Source: Clostridia bacterium (lineage in GTDB: Bacteria > Bacillota > Clostridia > Oscillospirales > CAG-272). From it: DNA of 64,000 bases. The notes beneath the pieces were generated by a model. The model ran no database searches, had not been told where the DNA came from, and saw only the letters and a list, made by a program, of their open reading frames with translations. Positions 33,967 through 41,741 of the stretch are shown one piece after another (the first letter of the stretch is position 1; each line of letters begins with the position of its first letter). The stretch covers positions 85,300 to 149,299 of the forward strand of contig JAFUQQ010000034.1 of NCBI GenBank assembly GCA_017472285.1, written 5' to 3'. The position numbers and the translations under genes were made by a program.

Positions 33967-34755
33967 ATGAATTCCACACCTCTCGTTACGAAAGTGATCC
34001 TTTTCACCTCCTGTAAAGGCGGTGTCGGAAAATCCACGGTATGCGCAAACTTAGCAATGGCGGTTGCGCGCCGCGGCAAACGCGTTCTGCTTGTCGATTG
34101 TGATTTCGGCAACAGATGTCTGGATCTCGTCGCGGGGCTTTCGGATGAAGTCGTTTACGATATCAGCGATATCGCTTTCGGCAGAATCTCGGGAGAACGC
34201 GCGATCATACAGGACAGTCGTTCGGAAAATCTCTTTTTCCTTGCCGCACCCTATGGGTTTGATAACAGAATGAATACCTTTGCATTCCGTTCAGCCATAC
34301 GGAAGCTCATCGCTATGGAAGATGGCTTTGATTTCATTTTCATTGACACACCGGGCGGCATCGGAGAGCCTCTGCTTTTCGCCGCAAGCGTTGCGGATAC
34401 GGCATATATTGTTGTGGAACCAACTCGTACAGCCATCCGCGCCGCAGAGAGAACATCGGAATTTCTCTCTCGCAAAGGTATCGCAAAAAGACGACTGATC
34501 GTCAATAAACTCACAGGCGGTTCGGTGAACAAAGCCAAGAAAGAAATCATCTCGATCATTGACACAACATCCGTCAAATTACACGGCGTAATCCCCTATG
34601 ACCCCGAATTGATCTCCGCCGGAAACCAGGGCATCCTGATCGATGAGATGCTGAGTTTCAACGTCACAAATGCATTTGACAATTTAGCCGCAAGAACACT
34701 CGGCGAAGGAAGAAGACTTTTCGCCGGCATCAAACGACTCCGTAAATTAAAATAA
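33967..34755 (+). CDS. MinD/ParA-family ATPase (orphan, deviant Walker A)
   Basis: The 262-residue P-loop ATPase has the deviant Walker A motif CKGGVGKSTVCANLA near residue 15, with the signature lysine, then LLVDCDFGNRCLDL near 43 (switch I) and FIFIDTPGGIGEPL near 120 (Walker B). The C-terminal end LFAGIKRLRKLK is a short basic amphipathic helix like the membrane-targeting sequence of MinD. No minC, minE or parB gene is next to it (the ParB-like gene at 55 kb belongs to the mobile element). It is followed after 47 bases by the MgsA-like gene on the same strand, so the two may be co-expressed. It could be a true MinD or a positioning ATPase with another cargo. Confidence 0.85.
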   Translation: MNSTPLVTKVILFTSCKGGVGKSTVCANLAMAVARRGKRVLLVDCDFGNRCLDLVAGLSDEVVYDISDIAFGRISGERAIIQDSRSENLFFLAAPYGFDNRMNTFAFRSAIRKLIAMEDGFDFIFIDTPGGIGEPLLFAASVADTAYIVVEPTRTAIRAAERTSEFLSRKGIAKRRLIVNKLTGGSVNKAKKEIISIIDTTSVKLHGVIPYDPELISAGNQGILIDEMLSFNVTNAFDNLAARTLGEGRRLFAGIKRLRKLK

Positions 34756-34802
34756 TAGAGAAAGGATTGCGTTGCCTTCTTTGGTAATGCCGGATCACGC
34801 TT

Positions 34803-35231
34803 ATGGAAATTGCACTTATCTCATCGGAAACAAAAAGAGAGCTTATGGTACAGTTTTGTATCGCTTACTGCGGAGTTCTCGCAAAGCACAATATCTGCGC
34901 GACAAAAATGACAGGAAAAAACGTATCCGAAGCAACGGGACTTGAAATTGAACAGCTCCTCCCCGGCAATCAGGGCGGCGTACAGCAGATCGCATCCCGT
35001 ATCGCGTATAATGAGATCGACGTACTTCTGTATTTCAGAGAAGGCACAGACGATCCCGAAGCGATGCTCAAGGATGCCGCTCTCATGCGCGAATGTGACA
35101 GAAGTAACGTCCCCACCGCGACCAACATCGCAACGGCAGAAGCCATCATCACCGCGCTCGACAGAGGTGACCTCGATTGGCGCGAGATCTGGAATCCGAA
35201 ATCCGAATATAACCGTAGCCGCAGAAAATAA
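34803..35231 (+). CDS. Methylglyoxal synthase-like protein lacking the catalytic residues
   Basis: The 142-residue protein matches methylglyoxal synthase along its whole length, including the C-terminal ATNIATAEAIITALDRGDLDW typical of Clostridial MgsA. An ungapped comparison with E. coli MgsA from memory shows changed key positions: the catalytic Asp of GGDQQ is Val here (GGVQQ, near residue 60), the His-19 equivalent is Ser (ISSETKR), the His-98 equivalent is Ala and the Asp-101 equivalent is Lys, while ATGTTG reads ATKMTG. The fold is probably kept and the activity lost. It may bind a phosphate ligand or act as a regulator. It follows the MinD-like gene. Confidence 0.75.
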   Translation: MEIALISSETKRELMVQFCIAYCGVLAKHNICATKMTGKNVSEATGLEIEQLLPGNQGGVQQIASRIAYNEIDVLLYFREGTDDPEAMLKDAALMRECDRSNVPTATNIATAEAIITALDRGDLDWREIWNPKSEYNRSRRK

Positions 35232-35254
35232 GCGGATAGCACCCAAGCAAAAAT

Positions 35255-35546
35255 CCCTCCTAAAAGGAGGGTTCAGTTTGTCGATAAAGTCGGATTAAAA
35301 ATTTGGTTTTGGCATTTTTAACAAAAGAAAAACTTTTTAAAGGCCTCTCACTTCGGGAGAGGTGTCAACGTAGTTGACGGAGAGGGCGTTTTCAGCATAT
35401 ATTACCGCCCTCTCACCCGACTTTCGTCGGGAGCTCTCCCAAAGGGCGAGCCTTTATGATACTTGTCTTTTTGAGTTTTGGCAACTTTTTATTTCCGTCT
35501 TTTCCACATAGGTTTTTCGACAGGCTGATCCCTCCTAAAAGGAGGG
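35255..35546. repeat. Composite intergenic repeat bounded by CCCTCCTAAAAGGAGGG hairpins
   Basis: The gap after the MgsA-like gene starts and ends with the same hairpin, CCCTCC-TAAAA-GGAGGG (35255-35271 and 35530-35546). Inside lie CCTCTC-ACTTCGG-GAGAGG, GTCAAC-GTA-GTTGAC, GGAGAGGGCG pairing with CGCCCTCTC, and CCCGAC-TTTC-GTCGGG (about 35340-35455). The first hairpin can end the mgsA-like transcript. The mirror-like design suggests a mobile or amplified non-coding element; it fills a 361-bp gap without genes. Confidence 0.75.
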
Positions 35547-35592
35547 TTTTTAATATCAAAATTTTTTATCATCATCTGAAAGGAATCTCATC

Positions 35593-36870
35593 ATGAAAAT
35601 CTACCGCACCATCGGCACGATCCTTAGCTCACTATTCATGCTGATACTCGTGATCGTCCTCACCGCTTCCCTGCTGATTCTCAGCGCGGCAAGAGCCGTT
35701 TCCAAAGATACCATTTCCAATATCACGAAAACCGTTCTTTCCAATGAGGATGTGCAAGCTGAAATTTCTTCCGAAATTTCTTCCGCTCTGACAGATATGC
35801 TACAAAACATCGTCAGCACGAAGCCCTCGCAACCGCCGACACAGAATCAGAATCAGAATCAAAACCAGAACAGCACACCTCAGAATCCCTCACAGAGTAC
35901 GGGCAATACGACAAACGGCAATGAAAATACCGAGCAATCCCCCGAAACCGTGATTCAGGTAACCGAAGAAAAAATCACGGAAATCCTGAATATGCCCGAA
36001 GTACAGGACACTCTCAGCGATATCGTTTCAGATTATGCAATGGCGATCATCGAACAAAAAGAAAATCATAATATTTCCTGTTCGCAAAGCATTGAAGATA
36101 TGCTTGCCGAAAATCCCGAAGCATTTAACATACAGATCGAAGACATTATAAAGGAATGTAATCTGACGTATGACGATTTCTATGATATCGCAAAGGAATT
36201 AGCGGAACAGAACGATTTTGCGATTCCCGAAAAAGGTGCATCCTATACGGCTGTTGCCATTGCGATCCTCGGTCATAAGAGCGAAGAAATTGATGCTCTG
36301 ATCGAAGGTGTAATCGAACAATTTCTCCCCGCTTCCGATAGTGCAGATCAAATCTATGCGATCCATACCATGCCTGTCTTAACGGCAGTTCCCTCCATCA
36401 CAGCCCCCTCCGAAACGGAGATCGACGAAGCGCAATCCACCTTGGAAACCATCTCGTCCGTTCTCACGATCCTGAAAAATCCCCGTATCTATGCTGCGCT
36501 CCTTTCATTGCTCCTCGTTTTCTTCCTGATTACAGCGCTCTTTACATGGAGCTTCAAGCGTCCGCTTCTCCTGATCGGTATTGCCGCGATCCTGACAGGT
36601 ATACTTCTGATCGGTGTTGCGAATCTGCCCATTCCGTACGATGCCCTCGCAGAGCTTACAGCGGAAATAATTATGCCTGACAGCGATTCCCTTGAATCCA
36701 CAATGCGTGACGTGATTATCACCACATGGGACAGCGCCGCAAGCATCATTACGACACACGCGATCGTTTCCGTACTGATCGGCATTCTCTGTTGTACGAG
36801 CTTTGCGCTGATCGGCATCTTCACCAAAAAGAAAGTGCAGCAAACAGCCGAAGCTTCTGCCACAACCTGA
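35593..36870 (+). CDS. Membrane protein with Asn/Gln-rich linker, unknown function
   Basis: I do not recognise a family for this 425-residue protein. It has an N-terminal membrane segment (about 10-32), an extracellular part with a low-complexity linker (QNQNQNQNQNSTPQNPSQST, about 84-110), a mostly acidic helical middle, and three membrane segments near the C-terminus (about 298-318, 322-342 and 392-412). The two-ended anchoring with a large outer loop looks like a surface sensor or a protein that inserts in the wall. AAAGGAAT precedes the start. It is alone on the plus strand, convergent with the O-acetylation operon. Confidence 0.75.
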   Translation: MKIYRTIGTILSSLFMLILVIVLTASLLILSAARAVSKDTISNITKTVLSNEDVQAEISSEISSALTDMLQNIVSTKPSQPPTQNQNQNQNQNSTPQNPSQSTGNTTNGNENTEQSPETVIQVTEEKITEILNMPEVQDTLSDIVSDYAMAIIEQKENHNISCSQSIEDMLAENPEAFNIQIEDIIKECNLTYDDFYDIAKELAEQNDFAIPEKGASYTAVAIAILGHKSEEIDALIEGVIEQFLPASDSADQIYAIHTMPVLTAVPSITAPSETEIDEAQSTLETISSVLTILKNPRIYAALLSLLLVFFLITALFTWSFKRPLLLIGIAAILTGILLIGVANLPIPYDALAELTAEIIMPDSDSLESTMRDVIITTWDSAASIITTHAIVSVLIGILCCTSFALIGIFTKKKVQQTAEASATT

Positions 36871-37027
36871 TGTTTTCAGGGAGATGCTTGTTTAAGCACC
36901 TCCCCGAACCCCACCGCAAAAGCGGCACGGTGCCGCCCCCCTTTTCCGCCGTATCTCAAATTTGTGCGAATTTCAGCTTTTGTGCGACGGCGGGGCGCAT
37001 TACGGCAAAAAATCTTATCCAAACAAA

Positions 37028-37057
37028 AAAAACGACCGAAAAATCGGTCGTTTTTTT
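37028..37057. terminator. Bidirectional terminator
   Basis: AACGACCGA and TCGGTCGTT pair around AAAA, with A and T tracts on either side. It separates the plus-strand membrane protein gene from the convergent O-acetyltransferase operon. The ~150 bases to its left contain only a short GC stem (CCGCAAAAGCGG). Confidence 0.9.
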
Positions 37058-37058
37058 A

Positions 37059-38198
37059 TTAGCGAAGTGTCGAGCTGTTGTTGAGAACAAGAGAGCTGTA
37101 AATGAAAAGTACGTCATCAGCAGTTCTGAGATCAAGTGCCATGGCTCTGCCGTTGTTATCTCTATAACTATTGATAACGGCAATGGAAGCGTAACGGATA
37201 TCAAGGATGATGATTTCCGAATATGCTTCGATGAGGAGCGGGCTGAGGCTCGCGCCGAAAGAGTCACGGAAGATCACGAGTTCCTTGTCTGTGATTGCAT
37301 TGGGATTTGTGATCTTCACAGCGGTCAGGTTACCGGAAAGATACATTTCATAAGGATCTTTGCCGTAAGCCTTTTCCATATCGTAAACGTCGATATTTTT
37401 GCCGTCTTCATAGCTGTAAACGGTGCAATTTTCAAGAATATCGTTTGTAAGATATTTCATATCTTCTGCGGGGAGCGGAAGTGCGCTTTGACCATAATAA
37501 ACACCGTAGAAAGGATTGTCAAGCGTTTTTTCGGTATATTCAGAAACGAGTGTCACGCCCATACCTTCAGCGAGTTTTTTCGCAACATCAAGGATTTTTT
37601 CCTGTCGCCAGTGCGTATCGGTTTTGTAATAATCTTCAAGCGCAAGCTCACCTGTGATATCGATGTATTCCGCGAAATCCATCTTATCTGCCATCAAAGA
37701 GAAGAACTGTTCATAATCCATGGAAAGATAGCCGTTCTGTTCCGCGAGGAAGTAGCCCTTATCGGGAACGATGGAGAAATACATATTGGCATTCGCGCCG
37801 AAATATTTTGCAGCTTCTTTGAATTTGCCCGCTGCATAGTCGAGAGAATCTTCCTTGATGGGATATTCAAGCTGTGCCGCATAGCCGTCTTCGATATAGA
37901 TATTGTTATTATCTTTGTTGCCGAAAACGTAGAAAGAAGCAATGGATTTGAGCGTACGGAAGGTATCGCGCAAGGGGAATTGATCGAGTGTATAAGATTC
38001 AAAAGTCTTCATGAACGTCTTTTCACTGTCTTCATGGAAGATGGTATTCCACGAAAGCTCGGGGAACTGATCGAGAGGACGGCGTTCACTCGTGGAGAAA
38101 TCATCCGCGGGCTTGAACCAGGTCCAGAAAGCAAGGCCGAAAAGGATCACTGCCATGAAGCAGGTAACTGTAATATTTTTTACTTTGTTTGTCATCAT
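37059..38198 (-). CDS. AlgJ/AlgX-like (DHHW) extracellular O-acetylation protein
   Basis: The 379-residue protein has one N-terminal membrane segment (about 8-27) and an SGNH-like extracytoplasmic domain. The catalytic pair appears as YKTDTHWRQE near residue 190 (Asp/His) and the nucleophile as IFRDSFGASLSPLL near 310, as in the DHHW family. Such proteins transfer acetyl groups received from an MBOAT partner to surface polysaccharides. The MBOAT gene lies 9 bases upstream in the same operon. The polymer that is acetylated is unknown. Confidence 0.85.
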   Translation of the reverse strand: MMTNKVKNITVTCFMAVILFGLAFWTWFKPADDFSTSERRPLDQFPELSWNTIFHEDSEKTFMKTFESYTLDQFPLRDTFRTLKSIASFYVFGNKDNNNIYIEDGYAAQLEYPIKEDSLDYAAGKFKEAAKYFGANANMYFSIVPDKGYFLAEQNGYLSMDYEQFFSLMADKMDFAEYIDITGELALEDYYKTDTHWRQEKILDVAKKLAEGMGVTLVSEYTEKTLDNPFYGVYYGQSALPLPAEDMKYLTNDILENCTVYSYEDGKNIDVYDMEKAYGKDPYEMYLSGNLTAVKITNPNAITDKELVIFRDSFGASLSPLLIEAYSEIIILDIRYASIAVINSYRDNNGRAMALDLRTADDVLFIYSSLVLNNSSTLR

Positions 38199-38207
38199 AG
38201 CACCTCC

Positions 38208-39608
38208 TTAGAAACGGAAATAGAGGAACGGGCTGAAAGAACCGTCCACGAGATAACCCGTCATCACGAGCAAAAGCACGGCAAGACCGATCGGTTCTGC
38301 AACGGCAAGGATCTTGGAACCGATTTTGCTGTTCTGAACGGCAATTGCGACTTTTTTGACAAGAGGAGTCGCGCCAATGATTGCAAGAATGAAAATGATT
38401 GCATAGCTACGCAAATAATAGATCGTTTCCGCGGAAATGAACGGAACGCCGCCAAGACCGATCATACCTTTGACGTTGGTCGCAAGGTCGCCGAGATCAA
38501 CGGAAGCAAAGAGAACAAAGCTGAAGATGATAAGGATCAGCACGTAGAAATGGTTCCATACCTTTGCTTTTTTGAGGTATTTGAGAAGCCAGAGTTTTTC
38601 AATGAGAAGCAGGATACCGAAGAAAAGACCCCAGAGAACGAAGTTCCAGGAAGCACCGTGCCAAAAGCCTGTAAGCATCCATACGACGAAGATATTGAAG
38701 ATACCGCGCCATTTGGAAACACGGTTACCGCCGAGCGGGATGTAAACGTAGTCACGGAACCAAGTACCAAGGGACATATGCCATCTTCTCCAGAATTCAG
38801 TGATACTGCCGGAAATAAAGGGATAATTGAAGTTTTCAAGGAAGTCAAAACCGAACATTTTGCCAAGACCGATCGCCATATCGCTGTAACCCGAGAAGTC
38901 GAAATAGATCTGGAGAGAATATGCGATGGCATAGAGCCAGAAGAAAACGACGGATTTATCGTTGGAAGCGAGGAATGTGGAGCAGAAGCCCGCAAACATA
39001 TCGGCAATGAGGATCTTTTTACCAAGACCGATGATGAATCGGCGCGTACCCTGTGCGATCTTTTCAAAGCTGTGCGTTCTTTCATCGAGCTGAAGCGCGA
39101 TATCGGAATAACGAACGATCGGCCCCGCGATGAGCTGGGGGAAGAGCGCGATATACGTCGCAAGGTTGATGGGATTTCTCTGCGCCTTTACATCGCCTCT
39201 ATATACGTCAACGGTATAGCTGAGAATCTGGAAGGTATAGAAGCTGATGCCGACAGGGAGCGCGATATTCAAAAGCTCGACGGAAAGACCCGTAACGGCA
39301 TTGAAATTTGTGATAAAAAAGTCAGCGTATTTGAAGTAAGCAAGAAAGCCCAAGTCAATCGCAAGGGACAGAATTAAAAAGAATTTTGAAAGTTTCTTCC
39401 CCTGAAAGCGTTCGATCAAAAGACCGAGAACGTAGCCGAGCAAGACGGTCGCAACCATCAGCACGACGTATTTCGGTTCACCCCACGCATAAAAAACAAG
39501 GCTTGCTAAAAGCAAGACCGTGTTTTTCAGCATTTTCGGAGCGATCAGATACAGCAAAATCACGCAAGGAAGAAAGTAATACAGAAAAGGTATACTTGAG
39601 AAAAGCAT
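38208..39608 (-). CDS. MBOAT-family O-acyltransferase (AlgI/DltB-like)
   Basis: The 466-residue polytopic membrane protein has the MBOAT core with the active-site histidine in WMLTGFWHGASWNFV (near residue 315) and the upstream EFWRRWHMSLGTWFRDYVYI stretch (near 267). It carries acetyl groups across the membrane for the DHHW partner encoded directly downstream. AlgI from alginate synthesis has the same architecture; here no alginate gene is seen, so a wall or capsule polysaccharide is the likely target. Confidence 0.92.
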   Translation of the reverse strand: MLFSSIPFLYYFLPCVILLYLIAPKMLKNTVLLLASLVFYAWGEPKYVVLMVATVLLGYVLGLLIERFQGKKLSKFFLILSLAIDLGFLAYFKYADFFITNFNAVTGLSVELLNIALPVGISFYTFQILSYTVDVYRGDVKAQRNPINLATYIALFPQLIAGPIVRYSDIALQLDERTHSFEKIAQGTRRFIIGLGKKILIADMFAGFCSTFLASNDKSVVFFWLYAIAYSLQIYFDFSGYSDMAIGLGKMFGFDFLENFNYPFISGSITEFWRRWHMSLGTWFRDYVYIPLGGNRVSKWRGIFNIFVVWMLTGFWHGASWNFVLWGLFFGILLLIEKLWLLKYLKKAKVWNHFYVLILIIFSFVLFASVDLGDLATNVKGMIGLGGVPFISAETIYYLRSYAIIFILAIIGATPLVKKVAIAVQNSKIGSKILAVAEPIGLAVLLLVMTGYLVDGSFSPFLYFRF

Positions 39609-39662
39609 GATTTTTATTCCTTTTTTAAAATGATTGTTTCAGTCCGAATTACTAATGTTCAA

Positions 39663-40409
39663 TTAAAATGCGATTGCTTCGTTGTAAAGAACGTTAACGT
39701 TTTCATAGGTTGCAGCAACAGCATCCTTGAAAGCGTTGAGAGGATCGTTACCAGCGAAAGCGGAGATAACAACACCGTTTACCTCAGCGATATAGAAAGC
39801 ATCGGGAGAACCGCACATCCACATATTGTTAGCGAGAGCTTCCTTGAGAGCGTCAGCGATGGTCTGAACGTCAGCGGCATCCTTTACTTCGAAAGCAGCG
39901 AAAGTACCGTTTGTGTTAGCGTTCATCATGCTGAAGAAGAGAGCTGCACTGTCGAGCTTATCGGTGAGTTCTGCGGGGAAATAAGTCATGTAGAGAGGGC
40001 TTTCTTCAGAAGAAAGATCGATTGCGCTGGGAGCAGCTTTGGGCATATCGTAAGAAAATTCTTCGTTTGTTTCGGGGTCAACTTCGGTAACGGTTTCCAT
40101 ATCCATACCAACGTAAGCGCCCTTGATTTCTGCGCCGGATTCAACGCCGAAAGCGGGAGCAAGCTTGTCGTGGAAGGTATCGAAAAGACCTTCGAGGGTC
40201 GCCTTTGCGTCAGCAGAAGCAACAACTTCACCGCCGTTGTTTTCGGTTGTGGTATCGGTAGTATCGGTAGTATCGGTGGTTTCAGTGGTTTCGGTAGTTT
40301 CGCTTGTAGAAGCGGAAGTATCGGAGGTGTCTTCGTTATTGTTGTTGTTGCAGGATGCGAAGGAAAGGATCATACCTGCGATAAGCATAGCCGTGATAAT
40401 TTTTTTCAT
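39663..40409 (-). CDS. Lipoprotein with Thr/Asp-rich linker, unknown function
   Basis: The 248-residue protein has a type-II signal peptide (MKKIITAMLIAGMILSFASC), with the lipobox cysteine at residue 20. A disordered Thr/Asp/Glu-rich linker with TTETTDTTDTTDTT repeats follows (about 30-62), then a globular domain of ~180 residues of unknown fold. The linker would carry the domain through the cell wall. A family could not be identified. It lies 54 bases beyond the O-acetylation operon and 47 bases after the anti-sigma gene, so co-expression with either is possible. Confidence 0.8.
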   Translation of the reverse strand: MKKIITAMLIAGMILSFASCNNNNNEDTSDTSASTSETTETTETTDTTDTTDTTTENNGGEVVASADAKATLEGLFDTFHDKLAPAFGVESGAEIKGAYVGMDMETVTEVDPETNEEFSYDMPKAAPSAIDLSSEESPLYMTYFPAELTDKLDSAALFFSMMNANTNGTFAAFEVKDAADVQTIADALKEALANNMWMCGSPDAFYIAEVNGVVISAFAGNDPLNAFKDAVAATYENVNVLYNEAIAF

Positions 40410-40456
40410 GATTGTTTTTCTCCTTAAAATTCTTTTTTGTTTTTGTGATCACAAGA

Positions 40457-41044
40457 TCAGTTTTCCCCGCGTGAGATCGTCCATGTATCGTTGATCTCGT
40501 TATAAGCAAGGGTAAGGGTCTCGCTTTTGAGCGCGCCTCGAAGCGTCATAACAAAAGCATTTTCCGTGTCGTTCGGGTTCACGTACCAATGGATCAGGAT
40601 CTCCCCATCCGCCGTCAGAGCGGAACCGAAGGAAACGGACTCGTCGGTGTCATCCGTCATTTGCATTTCGCCTGCGGAAACGGTGATCTTCGTTTTTTCG
40701 CTGAGCGAAAGCGCAATGGGGAATGAAACCGCGGGAATACTTTTTCCCGTTGGCTGCGCGCTCAAAGGCGCAACCCCGTGTTCGGGATAAACCGAAACGG
40801 AGCTTTCGGGCAAGATAGCGTCACCCGAAACGGATACGGAAGCATCCCCGAACCGTCCCATCGTGAAAACGGAAAGGACGACGACAAGAGCAAGACAAGC
40901 CGCAGCGCTCGAAATTGTGCGGAGCATAGCGGGCAGATTTCTTCTTGCCTTGGGATATTCCGCGCATGAGGACAAGACCCGTTCTCGAAGACCGTCGGGT
41001 GCCGAAATCTTTCGGTAAGCCTCGATCTCTTTTTCATCAAACAT
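40457..41044 (-). CDS. Putative anti-sigma factor
   Basis: The 195-residue protein has a short cytoplasmic N-terminal part (MFDEKEIEAYRKISAPDGLR) resembling the sigma-binding segment of Clostridial anti-sigma factors. One membrane segment follows (about 43-64, AAACLALVVVLSVF) and then a ~130-residue extracellular part. Its start overlaps the end of the ECF sigma gene by 8 bases, the standard arrangement for a sigma/anti-sigma pair. The family assignment is from topology and context, not from a strong motif. Confidence 0.7.
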   Translation of the reverse strand: MFDEKEIEAYRKISAPDGLRERVLSSCAEYPKARRNLPAMLRTISSAAACLALVVVLSVFTMGRFGDASVSVSGDAILPESSVSVYPEHGVAPLSAQPTGKSIPAVSFPIALSLSEKTKITVSAGEMQMTDDTDESVSFGSALTADGEILIHWYVNPNDTENAFVMTLRGALKSETLTLAYNEINDTWTISRGEN

Positions 41045-41537
41045 CGCTTTTCTCCTCGTCTGTGATTAAATTTTTCAGCAGTTCTCTGCCTCTGGAAAGA
41101 CGCATTTTCGCGCCCGAGAGTGAGATACCGAGCATTCCCGAGATCTCCTCAACGGAAAATCCTTCGAGATAATGCAAAACGATCGCCGTTTTATATTTTT
41201 CAGGAAGCTGCGCGAGCGTTTTCATAATGTCTTTTGCCTCCTCGTTTTCGTCAGACGGAATTTCTGTGATGTCGTCAAGCGAATCATGCTCTCGTATCTT
41301 CTTGCGCCGCATGAGATCGTGGCAACGGTTAACGGTCGCGCGGATAAGAAAAGCTCTCTCCTGCTCCATATCGGAAAATTTCGTCGAAACGGTGATATAT
41401 TTGGTAAAAACGTCCTGCACCGCGTCTTCCGCGTCTTCCTTACTCTGCGTATGAGAAAGAGCAAGACGGTAAAGCATATCGGCATACCTGTCGTAGACAG
41501 CCGCAAGGTCGTTTCTTTTATCTCGGGATAAGATCAC
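41037..41537 (-). CDS. ECF RNA polymerase sigma factor
   Basis: The start is the GTG at 41537, which has AGGAGGG 7 bases upstream; the frame also opens 10 codons earlier without such a site. The 166-residue protein has sigma-70 region 2 (DMLYRLALSHTQSKEDAEDA, then QDVFTKYI) and region 4 (LPEKYKTAIVLHYLEGFSVE with helix-turn-helix SGMLGISLSGAKMRLSRGR). It is released by the overlapping anti-sigma factor, by analogy with known pairs. The target genes cannot be read from this window. An A/T-rich stretch lies upstream (41583-41630). Confidence 0.9.
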   Translation of the reverse strand: MILSRDKRNDLAAVYDRYADMLYRLALSHTQSKEDAEDAVQDVFTKYITVSTKFSDMEQERAFLIRATVNRCHDLMRRKKIREHDSLDDITEIPSDENEEAKDIMKTLAQLPEKYKTAIVLHYLEGFSVEEISGMLGISLSGAKMRLSRGRELLKNLITDEEKSDV

Positions 41538-41684
41538 GTTTTTGTCCCTCCTGTATGTAAAACGCATGAGAACCTGAAAAGGTCACATTTATTTTTAAAA
41601 TTTTCAAAAAATTTTTTAAAAATATTTTTTTGCACGTTATCGATACAAAAACCGTTAACTTTATTATTATAACACAAACAGGCA

Positions 41685-41721
41685 TAAAAAAACAACCGAC
41701 TTTCCATAAAAATCGGCTGTT
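41685..41721 (-). terminator. Terminator at the end of the phage head module
   Basis: On the minus strand AACAGCCGA and TCGGTTGTT pair and are followed by a T run. It lies 20 bases after the stop of the last gene of the phage module. Confidence 0.8.
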
Positions 41722-41741
41722 CCCATAAAAATTATTAAGAA

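Noticed and set aside
36726..39377. 883-codon open frame on the plus strand
   Set aside because: It lies opposite the AlgJ- and AlgI-like genes, which have strong motifs. It has no family features and is a codon-bias shadow.
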